Source: Streptomyces tuirus | GTDB taxonomy: Bacteria > Actinomycetota > Actinomycetes > Streptomycetales > Streptomycetaceae | Assembly: GCF_014701095.1 (NCBI RefSeq) | Contig: NZ_AP023439.1 | Location: forward strand, 806,001-870,000 | Direction: 5' to 3' | DNA length: 64,000 bases | Program-made: the position numbers and the translations under genes | Notes under the pieces: model-generated | The model's database searches: none | What the model was told of the DNA's origin: nothing | What the model saw: the letters and a program-made list of their open reading frames with translations, nothing else | Shown: piece by piece, positions 8,616 to 16,830 of the stretch | Numbering within the stretch: the stretch's first letter is position 1 | How the letters are laid out: each line of letters begins with the position of its first letter

Positions 8616-8627
8616 AAGCGGTCGCTT
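8616..8627. promoter_or_regulatory. palindromic operator candidate upstream of the quinone oxidoreductase operon
   Basis: AAGCG-GT-CGCTT within TACTAAGCGGTCGCTTGCC lies 53 bp upstream of the operon start. Such AAGCG/CGCTT sites are typical of TetR-family regulators of acyl-CoA genes. No TetR gene is adjacent, so the regulator would act in trans. Confidence 0.5.
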
Positions 8628-8680
8628 GCCGATCAGGGAACAGTCTCCGGGCAAAGTCACGCGCAGGGGGTTCTCGTACG

Positions 8681-9253
8681 TCACGCGCCCTTCGGCCGGG
8701 CCCGCACATGCATCCGCTCACCCTGTGGCCCGAACAGGCTGAGGAACTCCACGGGCCCCTCCCCCGTCGACCCGAACCAGTGCGGCACCCGGGTGTCGAA
8801 CTCGGCCGCCTCCCCCGCCGTGAGCACCACGTCGTGCTCGCCCAGCACCACGCGCAGCCTCCCGGACAGCACGTACAGCCACTCATAGCCCTCGTGCGTG
8901 CGGGGATCCGGCTCCTGCCTGCGCTTGGGTTCGAGGACCTTGTAGGCCTGCAGACCGCCGGGCTGGCGGGTGAGGGGCCAGGCGGTGCGGCCGCCCATGA
9001 CGATCGGCTTCGACCGCACGCGTGGATCACCGGGGGGCAGGGTGCCGACCAGTTCGTCCAGCGCCACCTTGTGAGCGCGCGCGATGGGCAGCAGCAGTTC
9101 CAGACTGGGTTTACGCAGGCCGGACTCCAGCCGCGAGAGGGTGCTGACGGAGATGCCCGTGGTCTCGGAGAGCGCCGCCAGGGTCACCTCCCGTTCCTTG
9201 CGCATCTGCCGCAGCCGGGGGCCCACGCTCGCGAGTACCTCGTCCGTCGTCAT
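8681..9253 (-). CDS. XRE-family regulator with C-terminal cupin sensor domain
   Basis: The 190-residue protein has an N-terminal helix-turn-helix (LRQMRKEREVTLAALSETTG then STLSRLESGLRKPSLELLLP, residues about 12-65) and a C-terminal cupin (residues about 115-185; GYEWLYVLSGRLRVVLGEHD and ADEFDTRVPHWFG-like strand). This architecture usually represses adjacent metabolic genes and senses a small ligand in the cupin. It is divergent from the thioredoxin-reductase-like gene 77 bp away, whose promoter it may control. The AT-richer stretch 9258-9290 is the likely shared promoter/operator zone. Confidence 0.88.
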   Translation of the reverse strand: MTTDEVLASVGPRLRQMRKEREVTLAALSETTGISVSTLSRLESGLRKPSLELLLPIARAHKVALDELVGTLPPGDPRVRSKPIVMGGRTAWPLTRQPGGLQAYKVLEPKRRQEPDPRTHEGYEWLYVLSGRLRVVLGEHDVVLTAGEAAEFDTRVPHWFGSTGEGPVEFLSLFGPQGERMHVRARPKGA

Positions 9254-9330
9254 GGTCGTATTGCAGGTTCGGCAAAGTTGTTTGTCAATCCCGCAGGGCC
9301 GGGGCGACGCTCGGCAGCGGAGGTGGTCAC

Positions 9331-10356
9331 ATGACCGAGAAGTACGCAGTGGTCGTCATCGGCGGAGGTGCGGCGGGCCTGTCCGCGGCACTGGTGCTGG
9401 GGCGGGCCCGGCACCGCACGCTGGTGGTCGACGCGGGCGAACCGCGCAACGCCCCCGCCGCCCACATGCAGGGCTTCCTCACACGCGACGGCATGCCGCC
9501 CGCCGAGTTCCTGGCGCTCGGCCGGGAGGAGATCGCGCGCTACGGCGTGGAACTCGTGCGCGACCGGGTGGTGGAGGTGACGCGGGGCGAGGACCTCACC
9601 GGCGTCCAGGGAAGGGACGTCAGCGAGTCACAGGGTGAGGGCCTCACCGCGGCGCAGGGCAAGGACTTCACCGGGGGGCAGGGAGAGGACTTCACCGTGG
9701 TGCTGGCCGGCGGCCGGACCGTGCGGGCCCGGCGGCTGGTCGTCGCGACCGGGCTGAAGGACGAGCTGCCCGCGGTCGCCGGGGTCGCCGAGCGGTTCGG
9801 CCGGGACGTGCTGCACTGCCCGTTCTGCCACGGCTGGGAGGTGCGCGACCAGCCCTTCGGGGTGCTGGCGTCGAGCCCGGCGAGTGTGCACCAGGCGCTG
9901 ATGGTGTCCCAGTGGTCGAAGGATGTGCGGTTCTTCCTGCACACGGTGGCCGAGGAGGAGCTGTCCGACGAGGATCTGCGCCGGCTCGCCGCCGCCGGGG
10001 TGGAGGTGGTGCCCGGCGAGGTCACGGGGCTGGTGGTCGAGGACGACCGGCTCACCGGCATCCGCCTCGCGGACGGCACGGAGCACGCGCGCTCGGTGCT
10101 GTTCCTTGCGCCCCGGGCCGTTCCGCGGACCGGCCTGCTGGAATCGCTCGGCGCCGAGCTGCACGACACACCGTTCGGCGCGTATCCGGTGGTCGACGCG
10201 ACCGGCCTGACGACCGTGCCGGGCGTGTGGGCCGCGGGCAACGCGATCGGGTTCGCCGAGCAGGTCGTGCACGCGGCCAGCGGCGGATACCGGGCGGCGT
10301 CGGCGATCGTCGGTGATCTGCTGATGGCCGACCTCGACGCGGCCGCCCAGGTGTAG
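9331..10356 (+). CDS. thioredoxin-reductase-like NAD(P)/FAD oxidoreductase with internal octapeptide repeats
   Basis: This is a 341-residue flavoprotein. FAD motif VIGGGAAGLSAALVLGRAR starts near residue 9. A redox pair lies in HCPFCHGWE (Cys163, Cys166). The C-terminal FAD contact is in PGVWAAGNAIGFAEQVVHAA. It belongs to the thioredoxin-reductase-like family that often sits beside HTH regulators; the natural partner is unknown. Residues about 86-124 are four and a half copies of an 8-residue repeat (GEDLTGVQ, GRDVSESQ, GEGLTAAQ, GKDFTGGQ, GEDFTVV), inserted in the FAD domain before FTVVLAGGRTVRARRLVVATG. ATG 9331 follows GGAGG with good spacing. It lies opposite the XRE-cupin regulator. Confidence 0.88.
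   Translation: MTEKYAVVVIGGGAAGLSAALVLGRARHRTLVVDAGEPRNAPAAHMQGFLTRDGMPPAEFLALGREEIARYGVELVRDRVVEVTRGEDLTGVQGRDVSESQGEGLTAAQGKDFTGGQGEDFTVVLAGGRTVRARRLVVATGLKDELPAVAGVAERFGRDVLHCPFCHGWEVRDQPFGVLASSPASVHQALMVSQWSKDVRFFLHTVAEEELSDEDLRRLAAAGVEVVPGEVTGLVVEDDRLTGIRLADGTEHARSVLFLAPRAVPRTGLLESLGAELHDTPFGAYPVVDATGLTTVPGVWAAGNAIGFAEQVVHAASGGYRAASAIVGDLLMADLDAAAQV
9586..9701. repeat. in-frame 24-bp tandem repeat inside the thioredoxin-reductase-like gene
   Basis: Five successive 24-bp blocks (last one partial) encode the degenerate octapeptide G-x-D-x-T-x-x-Q. Codon-level variation between copies shows that the expansion is not very recent and the frame has been kept. Confidence 0.8.
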
Positions 10357-10385
10357 AGGGATCGCCTCCGGTGCACCATGGCTGC

Positions 10386-11924
10386 ATGCTGCTGCACCGG
10401 CTGGCCCGCGTGTCCCAGGAGGTCGCCGCCACCTCGGCGCGGTCCCGCAAGACAGCCCTGCTCGCGGAGCTCTTCCGGGACGCGGAGCCCGACGACGTGC
10501 CGATCGTCATCCCGTACCTGGCGGGACGGCTGCCACAAGGGCGGATCGGCGTCGGCTGGAAGGTGCTGAGCCGCCCGGTCGAACCGGCGGCCGAGCCGGG
10601 CCTGACCGTGCGGGAAGTGGACGCGAGACTGGCCGAGCTCGCCAAGGTGTCAGGACCGGGCTCCCAGGCCGAACGGGCCCGGCTGGTCGGGGAGCTGATG
10701 GGCGCCGCCACCGAGGACGAGCAGCGCTTCCTGCTCGGGCTGCTCACCGGGGAGGTGCGGCAGGGCGCCCTGGACGCCGTGGCGGTGGAAGGGCTCGCCC
10801 AGGCGACCGGGGCGCCGCCCGCGGACGTACGGCGGGCCGTGATGCTCGCGGGCTCCCTCCAGACGGTCGCGCAGGCCCTGCTCGCGGACGGCCCCGCCGC
10901 CCTCGACCGCTTCCGCCTCACCGTCGGCCGTCCGGTCTGGCCGATGCTCGCGCACAGCGCCTCCTCGGTGGCCGAGGCGGTGGACAAGCTGGGCGCCTGC
11001 GCGGTCGAGGAGAAGCTGGACGGCATCCGCGTCCAGGTGCACCGGGACGGCGACACCGTACGGCTCTACACCCGCACCCTCGACGACATCACCGACCGGT
11101 TGCCCGAAGTGACGGCGGCCGCGCTGGAGTTGGGGGGCGAGCGGTTCATCCTGGACGGCGAGGTGATCTCCTTCGACGAGGCCGGGCGCCCGCGCTCGTT
11201 CCAGGAGACCGCCGGCCGCGTCGGCTCCCGCACGGACGTGGCGACCGCCGCCCGAGCCGTGCCGGTCTCCCCCGTCTTCTTCGACGCGCTGTCCGTCGAC
11301 GGCCACGACCTGCTCGACCTGCCGTTCGCCGAGCGGCACGCCGAACTGGCCCGGCTGGTGCCCGAGCCGATGCGGGTGCGGCGCACCCTGGTGTCCGGGC
11401 CGGACGACACGCCCACGGCGGAGGAGTTCCTCGCCGAGACCCTGAAGCGCGGCCACGAGGGCGTCGTCGCCAAGGCGCTCGACGCCCCCTACAGCGCGGG
11501 CCGGCGCGGCGCCTCCTGGCTGAAGGTCAAGCCTGTCCACACCCTCGACCTGGTCGTCCTGGCCGCCGAGTGGGGCCATGGCCGCCGCACCGGCAAGCTC
11601 TCCAACCTCCACCTCGGCGCCCGCACCGCCGACGGCGGCCTCGCCATGCTCGGCAAGACGTTCAAGGGCATGACCGACGCGCTGCTCACCTGGCAGACCG
11701 AACGCCTCCAGCAGCTGGCCGTCGAGGCCGACGACCACGTGGTGCGAGTCCGCCCCGAACTCGTCGTCGAGATCGCCTACGACGGGCTGCAGCGCTCCAC
11801 CCGCTACCCGGCCGGCGTCACCCTCCGCTTCGCCCGTGTCGTCCGCTACCGGGAGGACAAGCGCCCCGAGGACGCCGACACGGTCGAGACGCTGCTCGCC
11901 GCGCACCCGGAGGTGACGCCGTGA
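10386..11924 (+). CDS. ATP-dependent DNA ligase
   Basis: From ATG 10386 the product is 512 residues. A helical N-terminal DNA-binding domain (residues 1-170) is followed by the nucleotidyltransferase domain with motif I EEKLDGIR (AMP-accepting Lys210). Later motifs include FILDGEVISFD, EGVVAKALDAPYSAGRRG and SWLKVKPVHTLDLVVLAAEW. An OB-fold follows to the end. This is the LigB-type ligase of actinobacteria, which seals nicks using ATP beside the essential NAD ligase, probably in repair. An upstream in-frame GTG at 10371 adds five residues; I prefer the ATG because homologues begin MLL-RLARVSQ. Its TGA overlaps the GTG of the next gene. Confidence 0.92.
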   Translation: MLLHRLARVSQEVAATSARSRKTALLAELFRDAEPDDVPIVIPYLAGRLPQGRIGVGWKVLSRPVEPAAEPGLTVREVDARLAELAKVSGPGSQAERARLVGELMGAATEDEQRFLLGLLTGEVRQGALDAVAVEGLAQATGAPPADVRRAVMLAGSLQTVAQALLADGPAALDRFRLTVGRPVWPMLAHSASSVAEAVDKLGACAVEEKLDGIRVQVHRDGDTVRLYTRTLDDITDRLPEVTAAALELGGERFILDGEVISFDEAGRPRSFQETAGRVGSRTDVATAARAVPVSPVFFDALSVDGHDLLDLPFAERHAELARLVPEPMRVRRTLVSGPDDTPTAEEFLAETLKRGHEGVVAKALDAPYSAGRRGASWLKVKPVHTLDLVVLAAEWGHGRRTGKLSNLHLGARTADGGLAMLGKTFKGMTDALLTWQTERLQQLAVEADDHVVRVRPELVVEIAYDGLQRSTRYPAGVTLRFARVVRYREDKRPEDADTVETLLAAHPEVTP

Positions 11925-12379
11925 AGCGCAGCGCCGGTCTGCTGCTCTTCCACCCCGGCGACAACGGCCTCGAGGTGCTGCTCGGCCACATGGGCGGCCC
12001 GTTCTTCGCCCGGCGCGACGCCGGGGCGTGGACCGTGATCAAGGGCGAGTACGAGCCGGACGAGCCCGCCTGGGAGGCCGCCCGCCGCGAGTTCCAGGAG
12101 GAACTGGGCGTGCCCCCGCCCGACGGCGAGGCCATCGACCTCGGCGAGGTCCGGCAGACAGGCGGCAAGATCGTCAAGGTCTGGGCGATCCGGGCGGACC
12201 TCGACCCGGCGACGATCACGCCCGGCACCTTCCGCATGGAGTGGCCGCCGAGGTCGGGGCGGCTCCAGGAGTTCCCGGAAGTCGACCGGGTGGCCTGGTT
12301 CGGCCTCGACCGGGCCCGGTCGGTGATCGTCAAGGCCCAGGTGGCGTTTCTCGACCGGCTGGCGGAGCACTCGCCCTGA
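11921..12379 (+). CDS. Nudix-domain protein coupled to the DNA ligase
   Basis: The 152-residue protein begins at GTG 11921, overlapping the ligase stop by 4 bp, and reads MKRSAGLLLFHPGDNGLEVL. The Nudix box is present as GEYEPDEPAWEAARREFQEE followed by LGV (residues about 44-66), preceded by GAWTVIKG. A WFGLDRAR stretch ends the fold. By fold it hydrolyses a nucleotide-linked pyrophosphate. Tight coupling to a ligase suggests a repair or nucleotide-sanitising role, but that is inference. Homologues are often annotated simply as Nudix or DNA mismatch-type hydrolases. Confidence 0.87.
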   Translation: MKRSAGLLLFHPGDNGLEVLLGHMGGPFFARRDAGAWTVIKGEYEPDEPAWEAARREFQEELGVPPPDGEAIDLGEVRQTGGKIVKVWAIRADLDPATITPGTFRMEWPPRSGRLQEFPEVDRVAWFGLDRARSVIVKAQVAFLDRLAEHSP

Positions 12380-12455
12380 GGAGACGCTTCCGCGTTGCGG
12401 TTCCCTCCGCCGCGCGGGAAGGTCGAGACACAGCCCGCTCCGAGGGAGGTCGGTC

Positions 12456-13841
12456 ATGCCCATCGCAACGGTGAACCCGGCGAACGGCGAGACGCTCAAG
12501 ACGTACGAGGCCATGGGAGAGCAGGAGATCGAGCGCCGGCTCCAGCTCGCCGAGGCCACGTTCCGCACGTACCGGACGACGACCTTCGACGAGCGCGCCC
12601 GGCTGCTGCACCGGGCCGCCGACCTCCTCGACGAGGATCAGCAGGACATCGCCCGCGTGCTGACCACCGAGATGGGCAAGCCGATCCAGCAGGCCCGGGC
12701 CGAGGCGGCGAAGTGCGCCAAGGCGATGCGCTGGTTCGCCGACCACGCCGAGGAACTCCTCGCCGACGAGGAACCCGCCGACTCCGACGTGAAGGACTCC
12801 GGCGCCTCACGCGTGCGGGTCCGCTACCGGCCGCTCGGTCCGGTGCTCGCGGTGATGCCCTGGAACTTCCCGCTGTGGCAGGTGATCCGCTTTGCCGCGC
12901 CGGCCCTGATGGCAGGCAACGTGGGTCTGCTCAAGCACGCCTCGAACGTCCCGCAGACCGCGCTCTACCTGGAGGATCTCTTCCACCGGGCGGGCTTCAC
13001 CGAGGGCACCTTCCAGACCCTGCTGATCGGCTCCGGCGCGGTCGACGAGATCCTGCGCGACGAGCGGGTCAAGGCCGCCACGCTCACCGGCAGCGAGCCG
13101 GCGGGCCGGGCGGTCGCCTCCACCGCCGGAGAGATGATCAAGAAGACGGTGCTGGAGCTGGGCGGCAGTGACCCGTTCGTGGTCATGCCGTCCGCCGACA
13201 TCGACCGGGCCGCCAAGGTCGCGGTGACCGCGCGGGTGCAGAACAACGGGCAGTCCTGCATCGCCGCGAAGCGGTTCATCGTGCACACGGACGTCTACGA
13301 CGCCTTCGCCGAGCGGTTCACCGCGGGCATGAAGGCGCTGAAGGTCGGCGACCCCATGGCCGACGACACCGAGGTCGGGCCGCTCGCCAGCGAGCAGGGG
13401 CTGCGCGATGTGGAGGAACTGGTCGACGACGCCGTACGCGGTGGAGCGCAGGTGCTGTGCGGTGGCGAACGGCCGGACGGACCCGGCTGGTACTACACGC
13501 CGTCGGTCCTCGCCGGCATCACCCGCGAGATGCGGATCCACCGGGAGGAGGCGTTCGGGCCGGTCGCGACGCTGTACCGGGCGGCCGACCTGGACGAGGC
13601 CGTGCTGATCGCGAACGACTCTCCGTTCGGGCTGAGTTCGAACGTCTGGACGCGGGACGAAGAGGAGGTCGACCGCTTCGTACGGGACCTGGAGGCCGGC
13701 GGCGTGTTCTTCAACGGCATGACCGCGTCCCATCCGGCGTTCCCGTTCGGCGGTGTGAAGCGGTCCGGGTACGGACGTGAGCTGTCCGGGCACGGAATCC
13801 GGGAGTTCTGCAACATCACCACTGTTTGGCATGGTGCGTGA
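12456..13841 (+). CDS. gabD: NAD(P)-dependent succinate-semialdehyde dehydrogenase
   Basis: This is a 461-residue aldehyde dehydrogenase of the succinate-semialdehyde type (start MPIATVNPANGETLKTYEAM, GGAGG ribosome site). Key motifs in order: PWNFPLWQVIRFAAPALMAG (cofactor site), LTGSEPAGRAVAS, catalytic Glu in VLELGGSDPFVV, catalytic Cys in QNNGQSCIAAKRFIV, and EEAFGPVATL. It oxidises succinic semialdehyde to succinate in GABA breakdown, in the cytosol. No GABA transaminase is adjacent. Substrate specificity within this family cannot be proven by reading, so gabD is a best-fit name. Confidence 0.88.
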   Translation: MPIATVNPANGETLKTYEAMGEQEIERRLQLAEATFRTYRTTTFDERARLLHRAADLLDEDQQDIARVLTTEMGKPIQQARAEAAKCAKAMRWFADHAEELLADEEPADSDVKDSGASRVRVRYRPLGPVLAVMPWNFPLWQVIRFAAPALMAGNVGLLKHASNVPQTALYLEDLFHRAGFTEGTFQTLLIGSGAVDEILRDERVKAATLTGSEPAGRAVASTAGEMIKKTVLELGGSDPFVVMPSADIDRAAKVAVTARVQNNGQSCIAAKRFIVHTDVYDAFAERFTAGMKALKVGDPMADDTEVGPLASEQGLRDVEELVDDAVRGGAQVLCGGERPDGPGWYYTPSVLAGITREMRIHREEAFGPVATLYRAADLDEAVLIANDSPFGLSSNVWTRDEEEVDRFVRDLEAGGVFFNGMTASHPAFPFGGVKRSGYGRELSGHGIREFCNITTVWHGA

Positions 13842-13866
13842 GTGTTGCGGGGCTACGATCCCGTCT

Positions 13867-14103
13867 GTGAACCGCGAAGTGACTCTGCCTCTGATCGTCG
13901 ACGACCGCGGGGCCTTGCAGGTGTCTGCCGCGGATGTCAGCAAACTCTTGCGGACGGTGGGGGGCCGGTGGGTGCGGCTCGTGGAGGGCGGGGAGTCGGG
14001 GCTGGACGAGGACACGGTGGCCGAGTTGGCCATCGAGCTGGCGAAACTGGCCGATCGCATCGATGTGGCGTGTATCGCGCACAGCAGTGGGACGGCGACG
14101 TAA
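13867..14103 (+). CDS. small conserved protein (DUF6213-like)
   Basis: From GTG 13867 the product is 78 residues: MNREVTLPLIVDDRGALQVS at the start, then an acidic helical half ending RIDVACIAHSSGTAT. It is soluble, without signal or membrane helix. I recognise it as a short Streptomyces family, probably DUF6213, of unknown function. It lies 25 bp after the dehydrogenase gene and may be read through from it. A longer frame starting at 13777 overlaps the dehydrogenase and is not favoured. Confidence 0.6.
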   Translation: MNREVTLPLIVDDRGALQVSAADVSKLLRTVGGRWVRLVEGGESGLDEDTVAELAIELAKLADRIDVACIAHSSGTAT

Positions 14104-14133
14104 GCGCCGGCGGGTGCGGGCGGTCCGCGGCCG

Positions 14134-14160
14134 CTCGCGCGGTTCCCCGCGCCCCTAGGG
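14134..14160. repeat. REP-like dispersed element, copy A
   Basis: A CTCGCGCGGTTCCCCGCGCC core with CCTAGGG tail fills the 51-bp gap before the frameshifted TenA-like gene. It is related to the copies at 19411-19456 and 40541-40586. Confidence 0.6.
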
Positions 14161-14822
14161 GCTCACGCCACTGAGTGCCGACCAGAAGCTCGCCTCGTAG
14201 TGCTGCAGGAGACGGCCGTATTCGTGTGCTCGCTCCTTGTCGAGGCGACCGGCGTTCAGGGCCGCCTCCACCGCCGCCACCGCCAGCCGGTCCAGCTCCG
14301 GTGCCGGCTGCGCGAAGAAGTCGAAGAAGGCGCAGGCCTCCTCGGTGAAGCCGTACCGCTCCCGCAGCGCGGTCGCGATCGTCGCGCAATAGCCGCCCCA
14401 CGCCGAGAAGTTGGCCGTCAGCGCAAGGACCACGTCCGCCGGTGAGGCGTTCAGGGCCAGCCAGGCCACGTACGCGGGGTATGCCTGGCAGCCGGGCAGG
14501 GGCTCGTACGACGCCTCCCCCCGCTCGTCCACGCCGCACGCTCGGGTGAACGCCGTCAGCCGCTCACCCGCCAGCGCCTCGCCCTCGGCCAGCGCCGTGA
14601 AGTAGCCCGCGGCCTCCGGGTCGGTCGCTTTCCGCGCTCCGCCAGGAACGCGAACGCCCTGCGGTCCGCGGGAATCACCCGGGTCTGCTCCAGGGCCAGC
14701 GCGGCGAGTGTGGTGAGGGGAGCCGTGCCGTCGGCGATCCGGGGGACCAGCTCATTGGCCCGCGGATCGGGGGCGAGGGCCGCGGTCGTCGTCTCCAGCA
14801 GGGCCCGGGCCGGGTGCGTCAT
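14155..14822 (-). pseudogene. TenA/PqqC-like gene broken by a frameshift
   Basis: The gene starts at ATG 14822 (GGAGG five bases upstream) and reads MTHPARALLETTTAALAPDP through ADRRAFAFLAERGK, then loses frame near 14629-14636. In the next frame the sequence continues KATDPEAAGYFTALAEGEAL through DERGEASYEPLPGCQAYPAY and VLALTANFSAWGGYCATIA to the stop at 14155. Joined, the halves make a roughly 220-residue TenA/THI-4-type helical protein, a family that includes thiaminase II. One base appears to be missing in or near a GGAAAG run. It could be a real lesion or a sequencing error. Confidence 0.75.
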
Positions 14823-14995
14823 CGCGTCCTCCGTCGTCGCAGTGTCATGACGAGCCTGGCACGGCATCCCTGTACGGAGTAGTCCGGCGCGAAGTCGGCG
14901 AACGGGCGGGTGATCGTAGGTGGACCACCCTTGAGGTGAACCACCTTCTGACCGGGGCCGAAGGGCCTTCCGGGAGGCGAAAGCAGGCGCGGTTC

Positions 14996-16057
14996 ATGGC
15001 GACTTTGTGCAGACCCTCGGTGTCCGTCCCAGAGCACGTGATCACGATGGAGGAGACGCTGGAGCTGGCGCGGGAGCGCCACGCCGGCCACCCCCAACTG
15101 CCGCTGGCCCTCCGGCTGATACAGAACACCGGTGTGCGCACGCGGCACATCGTGCAGCCCATCGCGGAGACGCTGAAGCACCCCGGGTTCGAGGACCGCA
15201 ACAAGCTCTACGAGGCCGAGGCGAAGGCCCGGGTGCCGGCGGTCGTGCAGCGGGCGCTGGACGACGCGGAGCTGCTCACCACCGAGGTGGACCTGATCAT
15301 CTACGTGTCGTGCACGGGCTTCATGATGCCCTCGCTCACGGCGTGGCTGATCAACGAGATGGGTTTCGACCCGACGACCCGTCAGCTGCCGGTGGCCCAG
15401 CTGGGTTGTGCGGCCGGCGGCGCGGCGATCAACCGTGCGCACGACTTCTGCACGGCGTATCCCGAGGCCAACGCGCTGATCGTGGCCTGCGAGTTCTGCT
15501 CGCTGTGCTACCAGCCCACCGACATCGGCGTCGGCTCGCTGCTGTCGAACGGTCTGTTCGGTGACGGCGTCGCCGCCGCCGTGGTCCGCGGCCGGGGCGG
15601 CGAGGGCGTCCGCCTGGAGCGCAACGGCTCCTACCTGATCCCCAAGACCGACGACTGGATCATGTACGACGTGAAGGCGACCGGCTTCCACTTCCTGCTG
15701 GACAAGCGGGTCCCGTCGACGATGGAGCCGCTCGCGCCGGTGCTGAAGGACCTGGCTGCCGACCACGGCTGGGACGCGACCGGGCTGGACTTCTACATCG
15801 TCCACGCGGGTGGGCCCCGCATCCTCGACGACCTCAGCACCTTCCTGCACGTCGACCCGCACGCCTTCCGCTTCAGCCGGGCCACGCTCACCGAGTACGG
15901 CAACATCGCCAGCGCCGTCGTCCTCGACGCGCTGCGCCGGCTGTTCGACGACGGCGGCCCCGGGGACCAGGCGCGCGGGCTGCTCGCCGGGTTCGGTCCG
16001 GGCATCACCGCCGAGATGTCCCTGGGCCGCTGGCACGGCGCGGACGAGACGAGGTGA
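14996..16057 (+). CDS. rppA: type III polyketide synthase, 1,3,6,8-tetrahydroxynaphthalene synthase
   Basis: From ATG 14996 the enzyme is 353 residues starting MATLCRPSVSVPEHVITMEE. The active-site triad falls exactly at RppA positions: Cys138 in QLGCAAGG, His270 in YIVHAGGP and Asn303 in EYGNIASAVV. Cys106 of YVSCTGFM, which shapes starter selection, is also present. RppA condenses five malonyl-CoA to 1,3,6,8-tetrahydroxynaphthalene, which oxidises to flaviolin and polymerises to a brown pigment. It heads an rppA-P450-cupin operon with 1-bp spacing to the next gene. An upstream in-frame start at 14936 would add 20 residues unlike the family. Confidence 0.95.
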   Translation: MATLCRPSVSVPEHVITMEETLELARERHAGHPQLPLALRLIQNTGVRTRHIVQPIAETLKHPGFEDRNKLYEAEAKARVPAVVQRALDDAELLTTEVDLIIYVSCTGFMMPSLTAWLINEMGFDPTTRQLPVAQLGCAAGGAAINRAHDFCTAYPEANALIVACEFCSLCYQPTDIGVGSLLSNGLFGDGVAAAVVRGRGGEGVRLERNGSYLIPKTDDWIMYDVKATGFHFLLDKRVPSTMEPLAPVLKDLAADHGWDATGLDFYIVHAGGPRILDDLSTFLHVDPHAFRFSRATLTEYGNIASAVVLDALRRLFDDGGPGDQARGLLAGFGPGITAEMSLGRWHGADETR

Positions 16058-16058
16058 C

Positions 16059-16823
16059 ATGAGGGAAGAGATGGTGCACCGGCAGGTCACCCGGCCGGCT
16101 GCCGCGTTCACGGCGCGCGGGGTGGCACGGGTGCGCGAGCGGTCCCGGCGCATGCTGGCGGAACTGGTCGACGAGATGCTCCAGGACGGCCCGCCCGCCG
16201 ACCTGTGCGAGGCCGTGCTCGGCCCGTTCCCCGTCGCGGTGATCTGCGAGCTGATGGGCGTCCCGGCAGCCGACCGGCAGGGCATGCACACCTGGACCCG
16301 GCAGATCCTGTCCGCCTCGCACGGCGCCGAGGCCAGGGAGAAGGCCGAGAGGGAGATGCGCGCCTACTTCTCCGACCTCATCGGGCTGCGCGAGGGCGGC
16401 ACGGGCGAGGACGTCGCCTCGCTGCTCGGCGCCGCCGTGGGCCGCGAGGAGGTGACCCTGGACGAGGCGGCCGGACTCGCGGTCCTCCTCCAGATCGACG
16501 GCGAGGCGGTCACGGGCATCAGCGGCCGGATGGTTCACGTCCTGCTGGCCCGGCCCGGGCTCGCCGATCGGTTGCGCGCCGAACCGGAGATCCGCCCCCG
16601 GGCCATCGACGAACTGCTGCGCCCGCTCCTGCACCCCGACGCGGTCGGGCTGTCCCGGATCGTCGGGGAGGACGCCATGCCGGCCCGGCTGGCGGCGGAG
16701 CTCCTGGTGGACGCGCTCCTCGACGGCGTGCCGGGCCTGCGGCTCGCCGTCCCGGCCGAGGACGTGCCGTTCGGGAAGGGCACGCGGTTGTCCGGGCCCG
16801 AGACCCTGCCCGTGACGTGGTGA
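16059..16823 (+). CDS. internally deleted CYP158-like cytochrome P450 remnant without heme ligand
   Basis: The open frame of 254 residues starts one base after the rppA stop and closely resembles CYP158A (flaviolin-coupling P450, about 400 residues) but with large parts missing. The first 70 or so residues are gone. Residues 1-12 (MREEMVHRQVTR) run directly into AAAFTARGVARVRERSR, skipping the C-helix heme contacts. After ELLR (Glu185-Arg188, ExxR helix) and GLSRIVGEDAM it jumps to PARLAAELLVDALLDGVPGL, deleting the Cys heme loop (no FGxGxHxCxG). All junctions stay in frame. The I-helix area reads LLQIDGEAVTGISG. It cannot bind heme in the normal way, so oxidative dimerisation of flaviolin by this protein is unlikely. 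Confidence 0.85.
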   Translation: MREEMVHRQVTRPAAAFTARGVARVRERSRRMLAELVDEMLQDGPPADLCEAVLGPFPVAVICELMGVPAADRQGMHTWTRQILSASHGAEAREKAEREMRAYFSDLIGLREGGTGEDVASLLGAAVGREEVTLDEAAGLAVLLQIDGEAVTGISGRMVHVLLARPGLADRLRAEPEIRPRAIDELLRPLLHPDAVGLSRIVGEDAMPARLAAELLVDALLDGVPGLRLAVPAEDVPFGKGTRLSGPETLPVTW

Positions 16824-16830
16824 GACGGCG

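Noticed and set aside
15810..16823. Longer P450 frame starting inside rppA
   Set aside because: The extra N-terminus is the out-of-frame end of rppA; P450 similarity begins only at MREEMVHRQ (16059).
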